A DNA stretch of 43,497 nt, from contig JAJZFA010000058.1 of the NCBI GenBank assembly GCA_021805565.1, positions 1 through 43,497 on the forward strand, written 5' to 3'. The position numbers and the translations under genes were made by a program. Below, piece by piece: positions 17,582 through 25,152 of this stretch. Position 1 is the first letter of the stretch. Every line of letters starts with the position of its first letter. The notes beneath the pieces were generated by a model. That model did no database searches. It saw only the letters and a list, made by a program, of their open reading frames with translations, and had not been told where the DNA came from. The stretch comes from Pseudomonadota bacterium (GTDB taxonomy: Bacteria > Pseudomonadota > Alphaproteobacteria > Acetobacterales > Acetobacteraceae).

Positions 17582-18865
17582 ATGACGTTGGGCACGGGCG
17601 GCAGGCTGCTATCGCTGTGGGATCATCTGGGGCTGGGCACCGCTCATGTGGCCACGCAAATGGCGGGCGATATCGGCGGTTTCGTGCAAAGCGCGCCGCA
17701 TCGGGTTGGTAACGTCATTTTGTGCGTTCCCTCGCGGCTGGACCCAGCGCCGTTTGCCGGGGTGGCCGGGCGCGTCGCGCTGATCGCCGGCGAACGTGGG
17801 ATGACAGCGACGGTCGCGGGCGCGGCGGCGGCGCGCTTGCTTGGGGCGTCGCGCCACGTGCTGGCGGAGTACGATGCGCCGGGCTGGGCGGATGTGGTTG
17901 CCGACCGCACCGCCGCGATCCTGGATATTTTGTGCGCTCTGCCGCCACTGCCGCCTGTCAGTCTGCCGCAAGGTGCCGGCACCCATGCCGGGATCGATTA
18001 CACGGTGCAGGGTGACGGACCGCCGCTAGTGCTGATGCCATTCTTTCTGGCGCCGTCGCAATGGGAACCGGCGATCCCCGCGCTGTCGCAACGATTCACC
18101 GTCATCGTCCTCGGCGGGCGCCATCTGGGCGGCGTCGCGGCACTGGAAGACCGGGCCGCCGGCGCTAGTTACCGGGCGTTGGCCGGGTCGTTGTGGGATG
18201 CGATGGCCGTCGGACCGGACGATACCGTGCTGGACGTGGGCTGCGGGTCCGGTGCGCTGGACCGGCTGCTGGTGCCCCGGCTGCGCCATGGCCGCATCGT
18301 CGCCACCGATCTGAATCGGTTTCTGCTGCGGGAAGCGGCGGTACTGGCGGAAGGCATGCCGATTTCGTTTCAGCACGCCAATGCAGAACAACTGCCGTTC
18401 CCCGATGCCGTTTTCGATGCGGCCTTTTCCGTTACGGTGCTGGAGGAATGCGACGCCGACCGGGCGCTGCGGGAGTTGTACCGGGTGGTGAAACCTGGCG
18501 GCCGCGCCGGGGTGATTGTGCGGGCGATCGATCTGCCGCAATGGTGGAACCTCGATCTGCCGCCGGACTTGAAACGAAAGTCGGAGATGCCGCCGCAATC
18601 GGTTGGCGCGCGCGGGGTCGCCGATGCGTCGCTGTATGTCCGCCTGCGGATGGCCGGATTTCAGGCGTTGTCCTGCTTTCCCAGCCTTGTCACGTTCGAT
18701 AATCCGGACGGCCCGATCTGGCGGTACCGGGAGGACCATATACTATCGCAACTGTCCGACTTCGAAACCAAAACATGGCATGAAGCCACCGGGCGCGCCC
18801 GCGCGCAGGGGTTGCTGTTCATGGCCAATCCGATGCATTGCGTGGCTGGAACCAGGCCGGTGTGA
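17582..18865 (+). CDS. Alpha/beta-hydrolase-like / SAM methyltransferase fusion
   Basis: A 427-residue protein of unusual build. Residues 1-135 look like the C-terminal half of an alpha/beta hydrolase (HLGLGTAHVATQ, VILCVPSRLDP, AEYDAPGWADVVADRT). Residues about 140-185 look like the start of another hydrolase (GIDYTVQGDGPPLVLMPFF). From about 200 on there is a class I methyltransferase with motif I DVGCGSGALD (about 217-226), ATDLNRFLL for motif II, and ANAEQLPFPDAVFDAAFSVTVLEE, followed by ELYRVVKPGGR. The hydrolase parts seem to lack a clear Ser nucleophile elbow, so only the methyltransferase is likely to be active. The ATG at 17582 is chosen over a GTG at 17546. The substrate is unknown. 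Confidence 0.82.
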   Translation: MTLGTGGRLLSLWDHLGLGTAHVATQMAGDIGGFVQSAPHRVGNVILCVPSRLDPAPFAGVAGRVALIAGERGMTATVAGAAAARLLGASRHVLAEYDAPGWADVVADRTAAILDILCALPPLPPVSLPQGAGTHAGIDYTVQGDGPPLVLMPFFLAPSQWEPAIPALSQRFTVIVLGGRHLGGVAALEDRAAGASYRALAGSLWDAMAVGPDDTVLDVGCGSGALDRLLVPRLRHGRIVATDLNRFLLREAAVLAEGMPISFQHANAEQLPFPDAVFDAAFSVTVLEECDADRALRELYRVVKPGGRAGVIVRAIDLPQWWNLDLPPDLKRKSEMPPQSVGARGVADASLYVRLRMAGFQALSCFPSLVTFDNPDGPIWRYREDHILSQLSDFETKTWHEATGRARAQGLLFMANPMHCVAGTRPV

Positions 18866-18866
18866 C

Positions 18867-19700
18867 TCAGGCTGGTTCGAGAAAAAGATCGAAGGTGATG
18901 CAGACAGGGTTTTCGCCGCGCGCGATCCAGCCTTCGTGGACCCGGCCCCGCATATCCACGACAAGCAGGTCCAGTTCGGCCTTGCCTTCCCTGATATGGC
19001 CTTCGCGGACCAGAACCTCGGTGGCATGGTCATCGACCTGACCGCCATGGGTGAAACGGGCGCCGATCAGGCTTCCCAGGCTGCCGCGTACACTGGCATC
19101 GGTAATGCCGTGTGTGCGTGCGATGGTTTCCAGCGCCGCGATAAGGTCCTGGTTCGGTTTGATCCGCGCGATCAGACCAGGCCCGGCAATGGTTCCGGCA
19201 GGCTGGAACAGCGTGAAGTTGGTTTCAGGATCCGGTTTTGCCTCGATGCGGATCGTGGAGAATCCAAACGCGCTGGCCTCGCCTGGTTCGGCGACCATGG
19301 TTTCATGCGGCAGGATATGGCCGCCCCGCCGGCTGCCATCCGCTTCCGTCCAGACCGCATGGCAGTGGATGAACGGCTTGCCGTCCGTCCAGCCGAACGT
19401 CGCGTTGGCCTGCTCGATCCGCGTTGTGCCGGGTGGCGCGTTCACGGCCGAGAAGTAAGCGACATGGGACAAGTCGCCGGCCGGCCCAGGCATCACGTAG
19501 CGGAACGGATTCAATTCGGTATCACGGAACGTGACTGTTCCGCATTGAAAGCCGGCTGCCATCAGCGGCGCAGCGATCGCTTCGTTCAGTGTCGCCCCGG
19601 TGGCAAGCGGGTAGTGCAGCGTGCGCGCCGCGCCCCGGAATACGTCGATCCGGCTGGGATGGGCCGGGCCGGGCTGTCGCAGCGACCGGATGTCTGGCAT
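18867..19700 (-). CDS. PCC-domain (DUF296) protein, probably two domains
   Basis: A protein of 277 residues from the plants-and-prokaryotes conserved (PCC/PPC, DUF296) group. The N-terminal half has the conserved metal-like pattern HCHAVWTEADG followed by GGHILPHE. The C-terminal half repeats the opening of the fold (IKPNQDLIAALETIARTHGITDASVRGSLGSL) and ends in VVDMRGRVHEGWIARGENPV. This suggests a tandem or degenerate duplication. Stand-alone PCC proteins in bacteria have no firmly known role. The ATG at 19700 has AGGA about 7 nt upstream. Its stop lies 1 bp from that of the convergent methyltransferase fusion gene. Confidence 0.8.
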   Translation of the reverse strand: MPDIRSLRQPGPAHPSRIDVFRGAARTLHYPLATGATLNEAIAAPLMAAGFQCGTVTFRDTELNPFRYVMPGPAGDLSHVAYFSAVNAPPGTTRIEQANATFGWTDGKPFIHCHAVWTEADGSRRGGHILPHETMVAEPGEASAFGFSTIRIEAKPDPETNFTLFQPAGTIAGPGLIARIKPNQDLIAALETIARTHGITDASVRGSLGSLIGARFTHGGQVDDHATEVLVREGHIREGKAELDLLVVDMRGRVHEGWIARGENPVCITFDLFLEPA

Positions 19701-19792
19701 GGCGTGTCCTGAACAGGTGATTCGGGCGCAGGCTAGCCAATGGACGCCATCGGTCAATGGGGGCGGAGAATGCCAAACCATCGGCTGGACAG

Positions 19793-20479
19793 CTATCGCC
19801 GCGTCCGTCCAAGCAACGGAACCCGCATCGCCAGCGTGAACGCCGCGCCCGCTTCGGCCTGGGTGAACAGGCAGATATCTTCCACCCGGCGAGGAACAGC
19901 CAGCGCAGGCGCGAACCAGGTGCGCGCGGCCGGCAATATTCCGGCTTTCTCGGCTTCCGACAGGCGACGGGTCAGCGTCATGTGGAAGAACCAGGCACTA
20001 AAGACGTAAGGATAGCCCCACCGGACCAGCAGCGCGTTTTGTTCCGGCGAAAGCGTGGCGGCGCGCCGGCGGGCCAGTTCGCCGGGCGCCGGCGGCGCGC
20101 GAAACGAATCCAGCTGTTCCACACAGGCGTCGGCCAGCGCGTGCAATGCCGGACAGGGCGTGGTTTCCCGCAGCGCCACGAACCCTCCGACATCGGCGAC
20201 CTCCAGCTTGGGCAGACAGAACGGCGCGATCCCGGCGGCCATCCCCCGCACCGCTGCGACAAGTTCCGTCCAGCCGGTGTTCGCTGCCAAATGCATCGGC
20301 GGTTTCAGCGTCGCGTGGAATCCGTACCGGCGTGGATCGGCGGTGATCTCCGCGATACGATCCAGGTCTGGCTGCGACACCGCCGCGTTGTTGGCCGGAT
20401 CGCGGCCCAGCCAGCGCGATCCGAGGTCGCTGAGCGGATCGTTTGGCCGGGGCGCGTAATACAGCGCGACTCGCGGCAT
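19793..20479 (-). CDS. DUF1045 2H-phosphoesterase-like phosphonate-metabolism protein
   Basis: A 228-residue protein of the DUF1045 family, often found next to phosphonate genes. It carries two H-x-T-L motifs, FHATLKPP (about residues 54-61) and FHMTLTRR (about 168-175), which is the hallmark of the 2H phosphoesterase fold acting on cyclic phosphates or similar. The ATG at 20479 overlaps the TGA of phnM by one base (TGATG), so the two are translationally coupled. That coupling supports a role in handling ribose-phosphonate or cyclic ribose phosphate products of the C-P lyase route (inference). No other phn gene is in the window. Confidence 0.9.
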   Translation of the reverse strand: MPRVALYYAPRPNDPLSDLGSRWLGRDPANNAAVSQPDLDRIAEITADPRRYGFHATLKPPMHLAANTGWTELVAAVRGMAAGIAPFCLPKLEVADVGGFVALRETTPCPALHALADACVEQLDSFRAPPAPGELARRRAATLSPEQNALLVRWGYPYVFSAWFFHMTLTRRLSEAEKAGILPAARTWFAPALAVPRRVEDICLFTQAEAGAAFTLAMRVPLLGRTRR

Positions 20480-21618
20480 CAGATCACGCGTTCGCCGGCT
20501 CGCCACACCTGACGGACCACCGGCAGCGTGCCGAACATCCGCACACGGACGAGATCGGCGCGCAGTCCCGGCTCGATCTGCCCGCGATCTGGCAGTCCAG
20601 CCATCCGGGCCGGATGGCTGGAAATCATGGCAACCGCCGCTGGCAGGCCGATCGCCTCCTCGCGCGCACACTGAAACGCCGCCTCGATCAGGCTCGGTGG
20701 CACATAGTCGGACGCGAACGCATCGACAGCGCCGGCCCGCAGCAGATCGACAGCGTTGACGTTGCCGGAATGGGACCCGCCGCGCACGATGTTCGGCGCC
20801 CCGGCGATGACCTGCATGCCCGCCCGCTTCGCGGCCAAGGCTGCTTCCAGTGTGACGGGGAACTCGCTGATCTGGATACCGTCGGCCGCGTTCTCCGCGA
20901 TTTCCGCCTCGGTGCGGTCATCGTGGCTGGCCAGCGCGATGGGTGTGCCGCGTACGCGGTCCAGCAAAGCCCGCCGGTTCGGGTCGCGTAAACGGGCGCG
21001 CTGGGCTAGCAGTTCGCCGATGCGGCGTTCCACGGTGGCATCGTCCAGCCCGCCCTGGCGGCGAAGGTTGCGGTAGAAATCCAGGTCGGCGTACTGGCCG
21101 ACGCCGGGGCTGTGATCCATCAGGCTGATCATGCGGACCAGCGGGTGACCGGCCACCGGCTCGAATAACTCCAGTATGTCCGATGCGGGGATTTCGCAGC
21201 GCAGGTGCAGGAAGTGATCGGCTTTCAGCAACCCGACCGCGGTCAGGGCATCCAGATCGACAACGCCGTCCTGAAAGGTCTTGACCCGTTCCTTGTCGAA
21301 CCCGAGGTCGCCGAGGCACAATGCGTCCAGCACGGTGGTGACACCGGCCGCGGCGCATTGCGCGTCGTGAGCGACCATCGCCGAACGGGACGGCCAGCGG
21401 GCGAGGCTGCGCGGCTGCACCTGGCGTTCAAGATTGTCGGTGTGAAGATCCACCGCGCCCGGAACGATCGTATCGCCGCCGAGATCGGCCGCACCGGCAA
21501 CCGACGACCGGCCCGGCTGGATGTCCGCGATGATCGCCCCGTGCAACAAAACACTGCCCAGGACCGTTTCGCCGGGAAGAACCAGAATGGCATTGGTAAG
21601 GATTGTTTCCGGGTGCAT
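20479..21618 (-). CDS. phnM: Alpha-D-ribose 1-methylphosphonate 5-triphosphate diphosphatase
   Basis: Removes diphosphate from alpha-D-ribose 1-methylphosphonate 5-triphosphate in C-P lyase phosphonate breakdown. The 379 residues match the family length. It is an amidohydrolase fold: IVPGAVDLHTDNLERQ carries the metal-binding H-x-D, HFLHLRCEI and LASHDD give further ligands, and GAPNIVRGGSHSGNV is a highly typical PhnM segment. The start is ATG at 21618. The gene is followed by the coupled DUF1045 gene. The other core phn genes (GHIJKL) are not in this window; they may be elsewhere. It is divergent from the GMC oxidoreductase across about 300 bp. Confidence 0.95.
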   Translation of the reverse strand: MHPETILTNAILVLPGETVLGSVLLHGAIIADIQPGRSSVAGAADLGGDTIVPGAVDLHTDNLERQVQPRSLARWPSRSAMVAHDAQCAAAGVTTVLDALCLGDLGFDKERVKTFQDGVVDLDALTAVGLLKADHFLHLRCEIPASDILELFEPVAGHPLVRMISLMDHSPGVGQYADLDFYRNLRRQGGLDDATVERRIGELLAQRARLRDPNRRALLDRVRGTPIALASHDDRTEAEIAENAADGIQISEFPVTLEAALAAKRAGMQVIAGAPNIVRGGSHSGNVNAVDLLRAGAVDAFASDYVPPSLIEAAFQCAREEAIGLPAAVAMISSHPARMAGLPDRGQIEPGLRADLVRVRMFGTLPVVRQVWRAGERVI

Positions 21619-21920
21619 TTCGTGTCCTGATACGGTGTCATTGCCAATCGCCGCACCGTGACGCCTCCGCTAATACTGGCTTCCCGGCCCATCGGTATCG
21701 CGGCGGCGCTACGGTTATCCGTGCCCAGTGAGGCAGTTGGTTCGATCGAATGCAAGCGCGGATGTTTCCGGGCAGCCCTGGATGCGATCGCTTGCGGACG
21801 GCCAGCCCACGAAGTCATTTCGCCCCCAACACTGTCGCGTCCAACACTGTTGGCCCTGGGGCTTGCCAGCGATCCCGCGACAAGGCGATCCTGCTGCCAC
21901 ATAAAAATGGGGAACGCGCC
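21619..21920. other. Divergent intergenic region between phnM and the GMC oxidoreductase
   Basis: About 300 bp between two outward-facing genes, so it should hold both promoters. The only clear structure is the CCAACACTGT repeat and palindrome described separately. A 91-codon open frame from 21658 runs into the oxidoreductase gene out of frame and is not protein-like. No convincing -35/-10 pair was recognised. Confidence 0.5.
21826..21853. promoter_or_regulatory. Direct repeat and palindrome, candidate operator
   Basis: CCAACACTGT occurs at 21826-21835 and again at 21841-21850, a 15-bp period. The second copy is part of a perfect palindrome CCAAC-ACT-GTTGG (21841-21853). It lies about 70 bp before the GMC oxidoreductase start, in a divergent promoter region, and suits binding of a dimeric regulator. 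No known consensus is matched. Confidence 0.35.
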
Positions 21921-23639
21921 ATGCCTTCCATGATGTTCGATACGATTATCGTGGGGGGCGGTTCGGCCGGGTCGGTCCTGGCCAACCGGCTGTCGGCGCG
22001 CAGCGGACATACGGTTCTTCTGCTGGAAGCTGGCCAGGATACGCCGCACGGCAAGGTTCCGGCGGCGGTGCTGGATTCCTATCCAGGCACCGCTTACCTC
22101 AACCCCGATTACACCTGGAACAAACTGAAGGTCACCACCGAAGTCATTTCTCACAACAACCCCAACGAAAAGCCACCGCCGCTGCGGACGTATGAGCAAG
22201 CGCGCATCCTGGGGGGCGGTTCGTCGATCAACGGGCAACTGGCCAACCGCGGCGCGCCATCCGATTACGACGAATGGGCGGCCAGCGGCGCCACCGGCTG
22301 GAACTGGGACAACGTGCTGCCCTATTTCAAAAAGGTCGAGCGCGACATGGATTTCGACGGTCCCTGGCACGGGCGGGAAGGGCGCATCCCGGTGCGGCGG
22401 ATTTTCCCCGATCTGTGGCCCGAACACGCCAAGGCGGTGGGTAAGGCGTTCGGTCAGGCCGGCTACAAATTTATCCAGGACCAGAATGCGGAATGGGAAG
22501 ACGGGTATTTCCCCATTACCATTTCCAACGCTTACGAACGCAGGGTGTCTGCCGCGATCGGCTACCTCGATCCGGCCACGCGGATGCGGGACAACCTGAC
22601 CATTTTGACCGATGCGCAGGCGTCCGGGTTGATCTTCGACGGCCATCGCTGCGTGGGGGTTAAGGCGGTCGTTGCCGGCAAACCGGAGGAATTCCGGGCG
22701 CGGGAGGTTATTCTGTCCTGCGGCGCCATCCATTCGCCGGCCCATCTGATGCGGGCCGGGATCGGTCCCGGCGCGCATCTGCGGGAGCATGGGATCGAGG
22801 TTCTGGCCGCACTGGCCGGTGTGGGCCAGCGGCTGCAGGACCATCCGGCGGTCGCCGTGGCGGCATTTCTAAAGCCGCACGCTCGGATCGTCCACGATTA
22901 TACCAGGCGGCATATCTACACGGCTTTGCGGTATTCTTCGAACCTGCCGGGCATTCCGGCCGGGGACATGTTCACCGTGGTGACGAACAAAACGTCCTGG
23001 CACAAGGTGGGCGAACAGATCGGGTCGTTCATCGTCACGGTGTATAAGACCTATTCGGAAACCGGGTCGGTACGGCTGAACTCGGCACATTGGTCCGACG
23101 AACCGCGAGTGGATTTCAACCTGTTGTCGGATCAGCGCGACCTGGAGCGGATGATGGATGGGGTCCGCCGGTTCGGCGCGATGCATCTGACGCCGGCGAT
23201 GCAGGCCGTGACGGACAACCCGTTCCCCGCGAGCTATAGCGACAAGGTGCGACAGGTCGGCCTGCACAGCCGCAAGAACAAGCTGATCACGGACACCCTG
23301 GCTCGGTTACTGGACGGGCCGGCGGCATTACGGAAATACCTGATCGAGACACTGGTCATGGAGGGCGTAACACTGAACGACGTGCTGACCGACGATGAGA
23401 AACTGGAGGCCTTCGTGCGGAAAGCCGCGGTCGGGGTGTGGCACGCGTCGTGTACCTGCCGGATGGGGGCGGCCGACGATCCGATGGCGGTGACCGATCC
23501 GGTGGGCCGCGTGCGCGGCGTGGACGGGCTGCGGGTGGTGGATGCTTCGGTTTTTCCGGTTGTTCCATGCGCGAACACGAATTTTCCGGTGCTGATGACG
23601 GCGGAGAAGATGGCCGACGGGATCCTGGCGGGCGGCTGA
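21921..23639 (+). CDS. GMC-family FAD-dependent oxidoreductase
   Basis: A flavoprotein of 572 residues in the glucose-methanol-choline family (choline or alcohol dehydrogenase type). The FAD-binding motif is at the N-terminus: DTIIVGGGSAGSVLANRLS (about 6-24) and LLEAGQ. The family signature ARILGGGSSINGQ is present near residue 95. The C-terminus has VWHASCTCRMGA, with the active-site His region, and GLRVVDASVFPVVPCANTNFP. The last element usually reads NTNAPT; here it is NTNFPV. GGGGAA before the ATG at 21921 can serve as ribosome binding site. Substrate not known; possibly a primary alcohol. Confidence 0.92.
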   Translation: MPSMMFDTIIVGGGSAGSVLANRLSARSGHTVLLLEAGQDTPHGKVPAAVLDSYPGTAYLNPDYTWNKLKVTTEVISHNNPNEKPPPLRTYEQARILGGGSSINGQLANRGAPSDYDEWAASGATGWNWDNVLPYFKKVERDMDFDGPWHGREGRIPVRRIFPDLWPEHAKAVGKAFGQAGYKFIQDQNAEWEDGYFPITISNAYERRVSAAIGYLDPATRMRDNLTILTDAQASGLIFDGHRCVGVKAVVAGKPEEFRAREVILSCGAIHSPAHLMRAGIGPGAHLREHGIEVLAALAGVGQRLQDHPAVAVAAFLKPHARIVHDYTRRHIYTALRYSSNLPGIPAGDMFTVVTNKTSWHKVGEQIGSFIVTVYKTYSETGSVRLNSAHWSDEPRVDFNLLSDQRDLERMMDGVRRFGAMHLTPAMQAVTDNPFPASYSDKVRQVGLHSRKNKLITDTLARLLDGPAALRKYLIETLVMEGVTLNDVLTDDEKLEAFVRKAAVGVWHASCTCRMGAADDPMAVTDPVGRVRGVDGLRVVDASVFPVVPCANTNFPVLMTAEKMADGILAGG

Positions 23640-23695
23640 ACGCGGGGGGTTGCATTGCGGGCGAAGGCTGGTAGATACCGCAGCTTCGTTGGTGC

Positions 23696-23771
<76 letters not shown>

Positions 23772-23922
23772 ATGATTTCAGATAGTTGGATCGAAAGCGG
23801 GGCTGATCGCCGGCGTCGCCGCGACCGGTTGCGATGACGCCACGGTTGCCGTACCGTCTTCTATACCGGACCGGCCACCGGTTGGACCCGGCCGCGGAAC
23901 CTCAAGACGGGAAACCGACCCT

Positions 23923-25140
23923 ATGCCGGGCATTCTGAGCGATCTTCGTGTCGTCGAGGTATCGGCTTTCATCGCCGCCCCGCTGGGCGGAATGACGCTG
24001 GCGCAACTGGGCGCCGACGTCATCCGCATCGATCCCATTGGCGGCAACATCGATGCAAAACGCTGGCCGCTGGCACCGGATGGCACCAGCCTGTACTGGG
24101 CCAGCCTGAACAAGTCCAAGCGGTCGGTCTGCCTCGCGCTCAATACTCCGCAAGGCCAGGAAATCGCCCAGTCGCTGATCCGGGCGCCGGGCGCAAACGC
24201 CGGTATCCTGCTGACCAACCTGCCGGCGGGCACCTGGATGGGCTACGATGTGCTGAAACAAGGTCGCGAGGACCTGATCGTGCTGCGCCTGATGGGCAAT
24301 GCCGATGGCAGCGGCGCCATCGATTACACCGTCAACTGCGCCAGCGGATTCCCGCTTGCCACCGGACGCGGCGGCGATCCGATCAATCACGTTCTGCCCG
24401 CGTGGGATATCGCCACCGGCCTGTATCTCGCCACCGGTCTTCTGGCCGCCGAACGCATGCGCCACCGCACCGGACACGGGCAGGAAGTCACGCTGGCGCT
24501 GTCGGATGTGATGCTCGCGTCGGTCGCCAACCTTGGCTACGTCGCCGACGTGCAGGTCAACAACACCGTGCGCCAGCCCCTAGGGAACGATCTGTACGGC
24601 GCCTTCGGCCGCGATTTCGGCACCTCGGACGGACGCCGTATCATGCTGGCGGCCATTTCCAACCGCCAGTGGCGGGCCATCGGCAAAGCCACGGGCCTGA
24701 CCGATCGGCTGGCGATGATCGGGCCGATGATGGACCTCGATCTGGATACGGAAGGCGGCCGGTTCGGCGCCCGCCATGCCATCGCCGCGGTACTGGAACC
24801 GTGGTTCGCGCACAGGACGCTGGCCGAAATTCGCGCCGCGCTGGATGGCAGCGGCGTGCTGTGGGGTCCATATCAGGACTTCGGCCAGTTGGTGCATGAG
24901 GATCCGCGCTGCTCGCTGGACAATCCGCTGTTCGGGACGATCGACCAGCCGGGCGCGGGGCGGATCCTGGCGAACGCCGTGCCGCTGGGATTCAGCGTGG
25001 ACACCCGCCCGCCGCCGGCCCCGGCGCCGCGTTTGGGCGAACATACCGAAACCGTGCTGAGCGAAATTCTCGGCCTGTCGGGCGCCCAGTACGGGCTGCT
25101 GCACGATGCCGGCGTCGTCGCCGGCTCCACCGGTTCATAG
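23923..25140 (+). CDS. mct: Class III CoA-transferase, 2-methylfumaryl-CoA isomerase-like (Mct)
   Basis: A 405-residue member of the CaiB/BaiF family. It closely resembles, as I recall it, 2-methylfumaryl-CoA isomerase of Chloroflexus, which moves CoA within mesaconyl-CoA from C1 to C4 in the 3-hydroxypropionate bicycle. Shared features are the N-terminal run FIAAPLGGMTLAQLGADVIR, DPIGGNIDAKRWPL, LYWASLNKSKRS, DYTVN, and NHVLPAWDIATG with Asp162 at the place of the catalytic Asp, then LYGAFGRDF and the closing LHDAGVVAG. It stands 12 nt before mcd, whose product is mesaconyl-C1-CoA, so the gene pair makes chemical sense. The assignment is from memory of the family and needs an alignment; another intramolecular or intermolecular CoA transfer is possible. 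Confidence 0.8.
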   Translation: MPGILSDLRVVEVSAFIAAPLGGMTLAQLGADVIRIDPIGGNIDAKRWPLAPDGTSLYWASLNKSKRSVCLALNTPQGQEIAQSLIRAPGANAGILLTNLPAGTWMGYDVLKQGREDLIVLRLMGNADGSGAIDYTVNCASGFPLATGRGGDPINHVLPAWDIATGLYLATGLLAAERMRHRTGHGQEVTLALSDVMLASVANLGYVADVQVNNTVRQPLGNDLYGAFGRDFGTSDGRRIMLAAISNRQWRAIGKATGLTDRLAMIGPMMDLDLDTEGGRFGARHAIAAVLEPWFAHRTLAEIRAALDGSGVLWGPYQDFGQLVHEDPRCSLDNPLFGTIDQPGAGRILANAVPLGFSVDTRPPPAPAPRLGEHTETVLSEILGLSGAQYGLLHDAGVVAGSTGS

Positions 25141-25152
25141 AAGGCGGCGATC

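Noticed and set aside
21658-21933. A 91-codon frame in the phnM/GMC gap
   Set aside because: It starts with GTG without a ribosome binding site and runs into the oxidoreductase gene out of frame.
21243-22844. A 533-codon minus-strand frame across the GMC oxidoreductase and phnM
   Set aside because: It covers two well-supported genes in other frames and is not protein-like.
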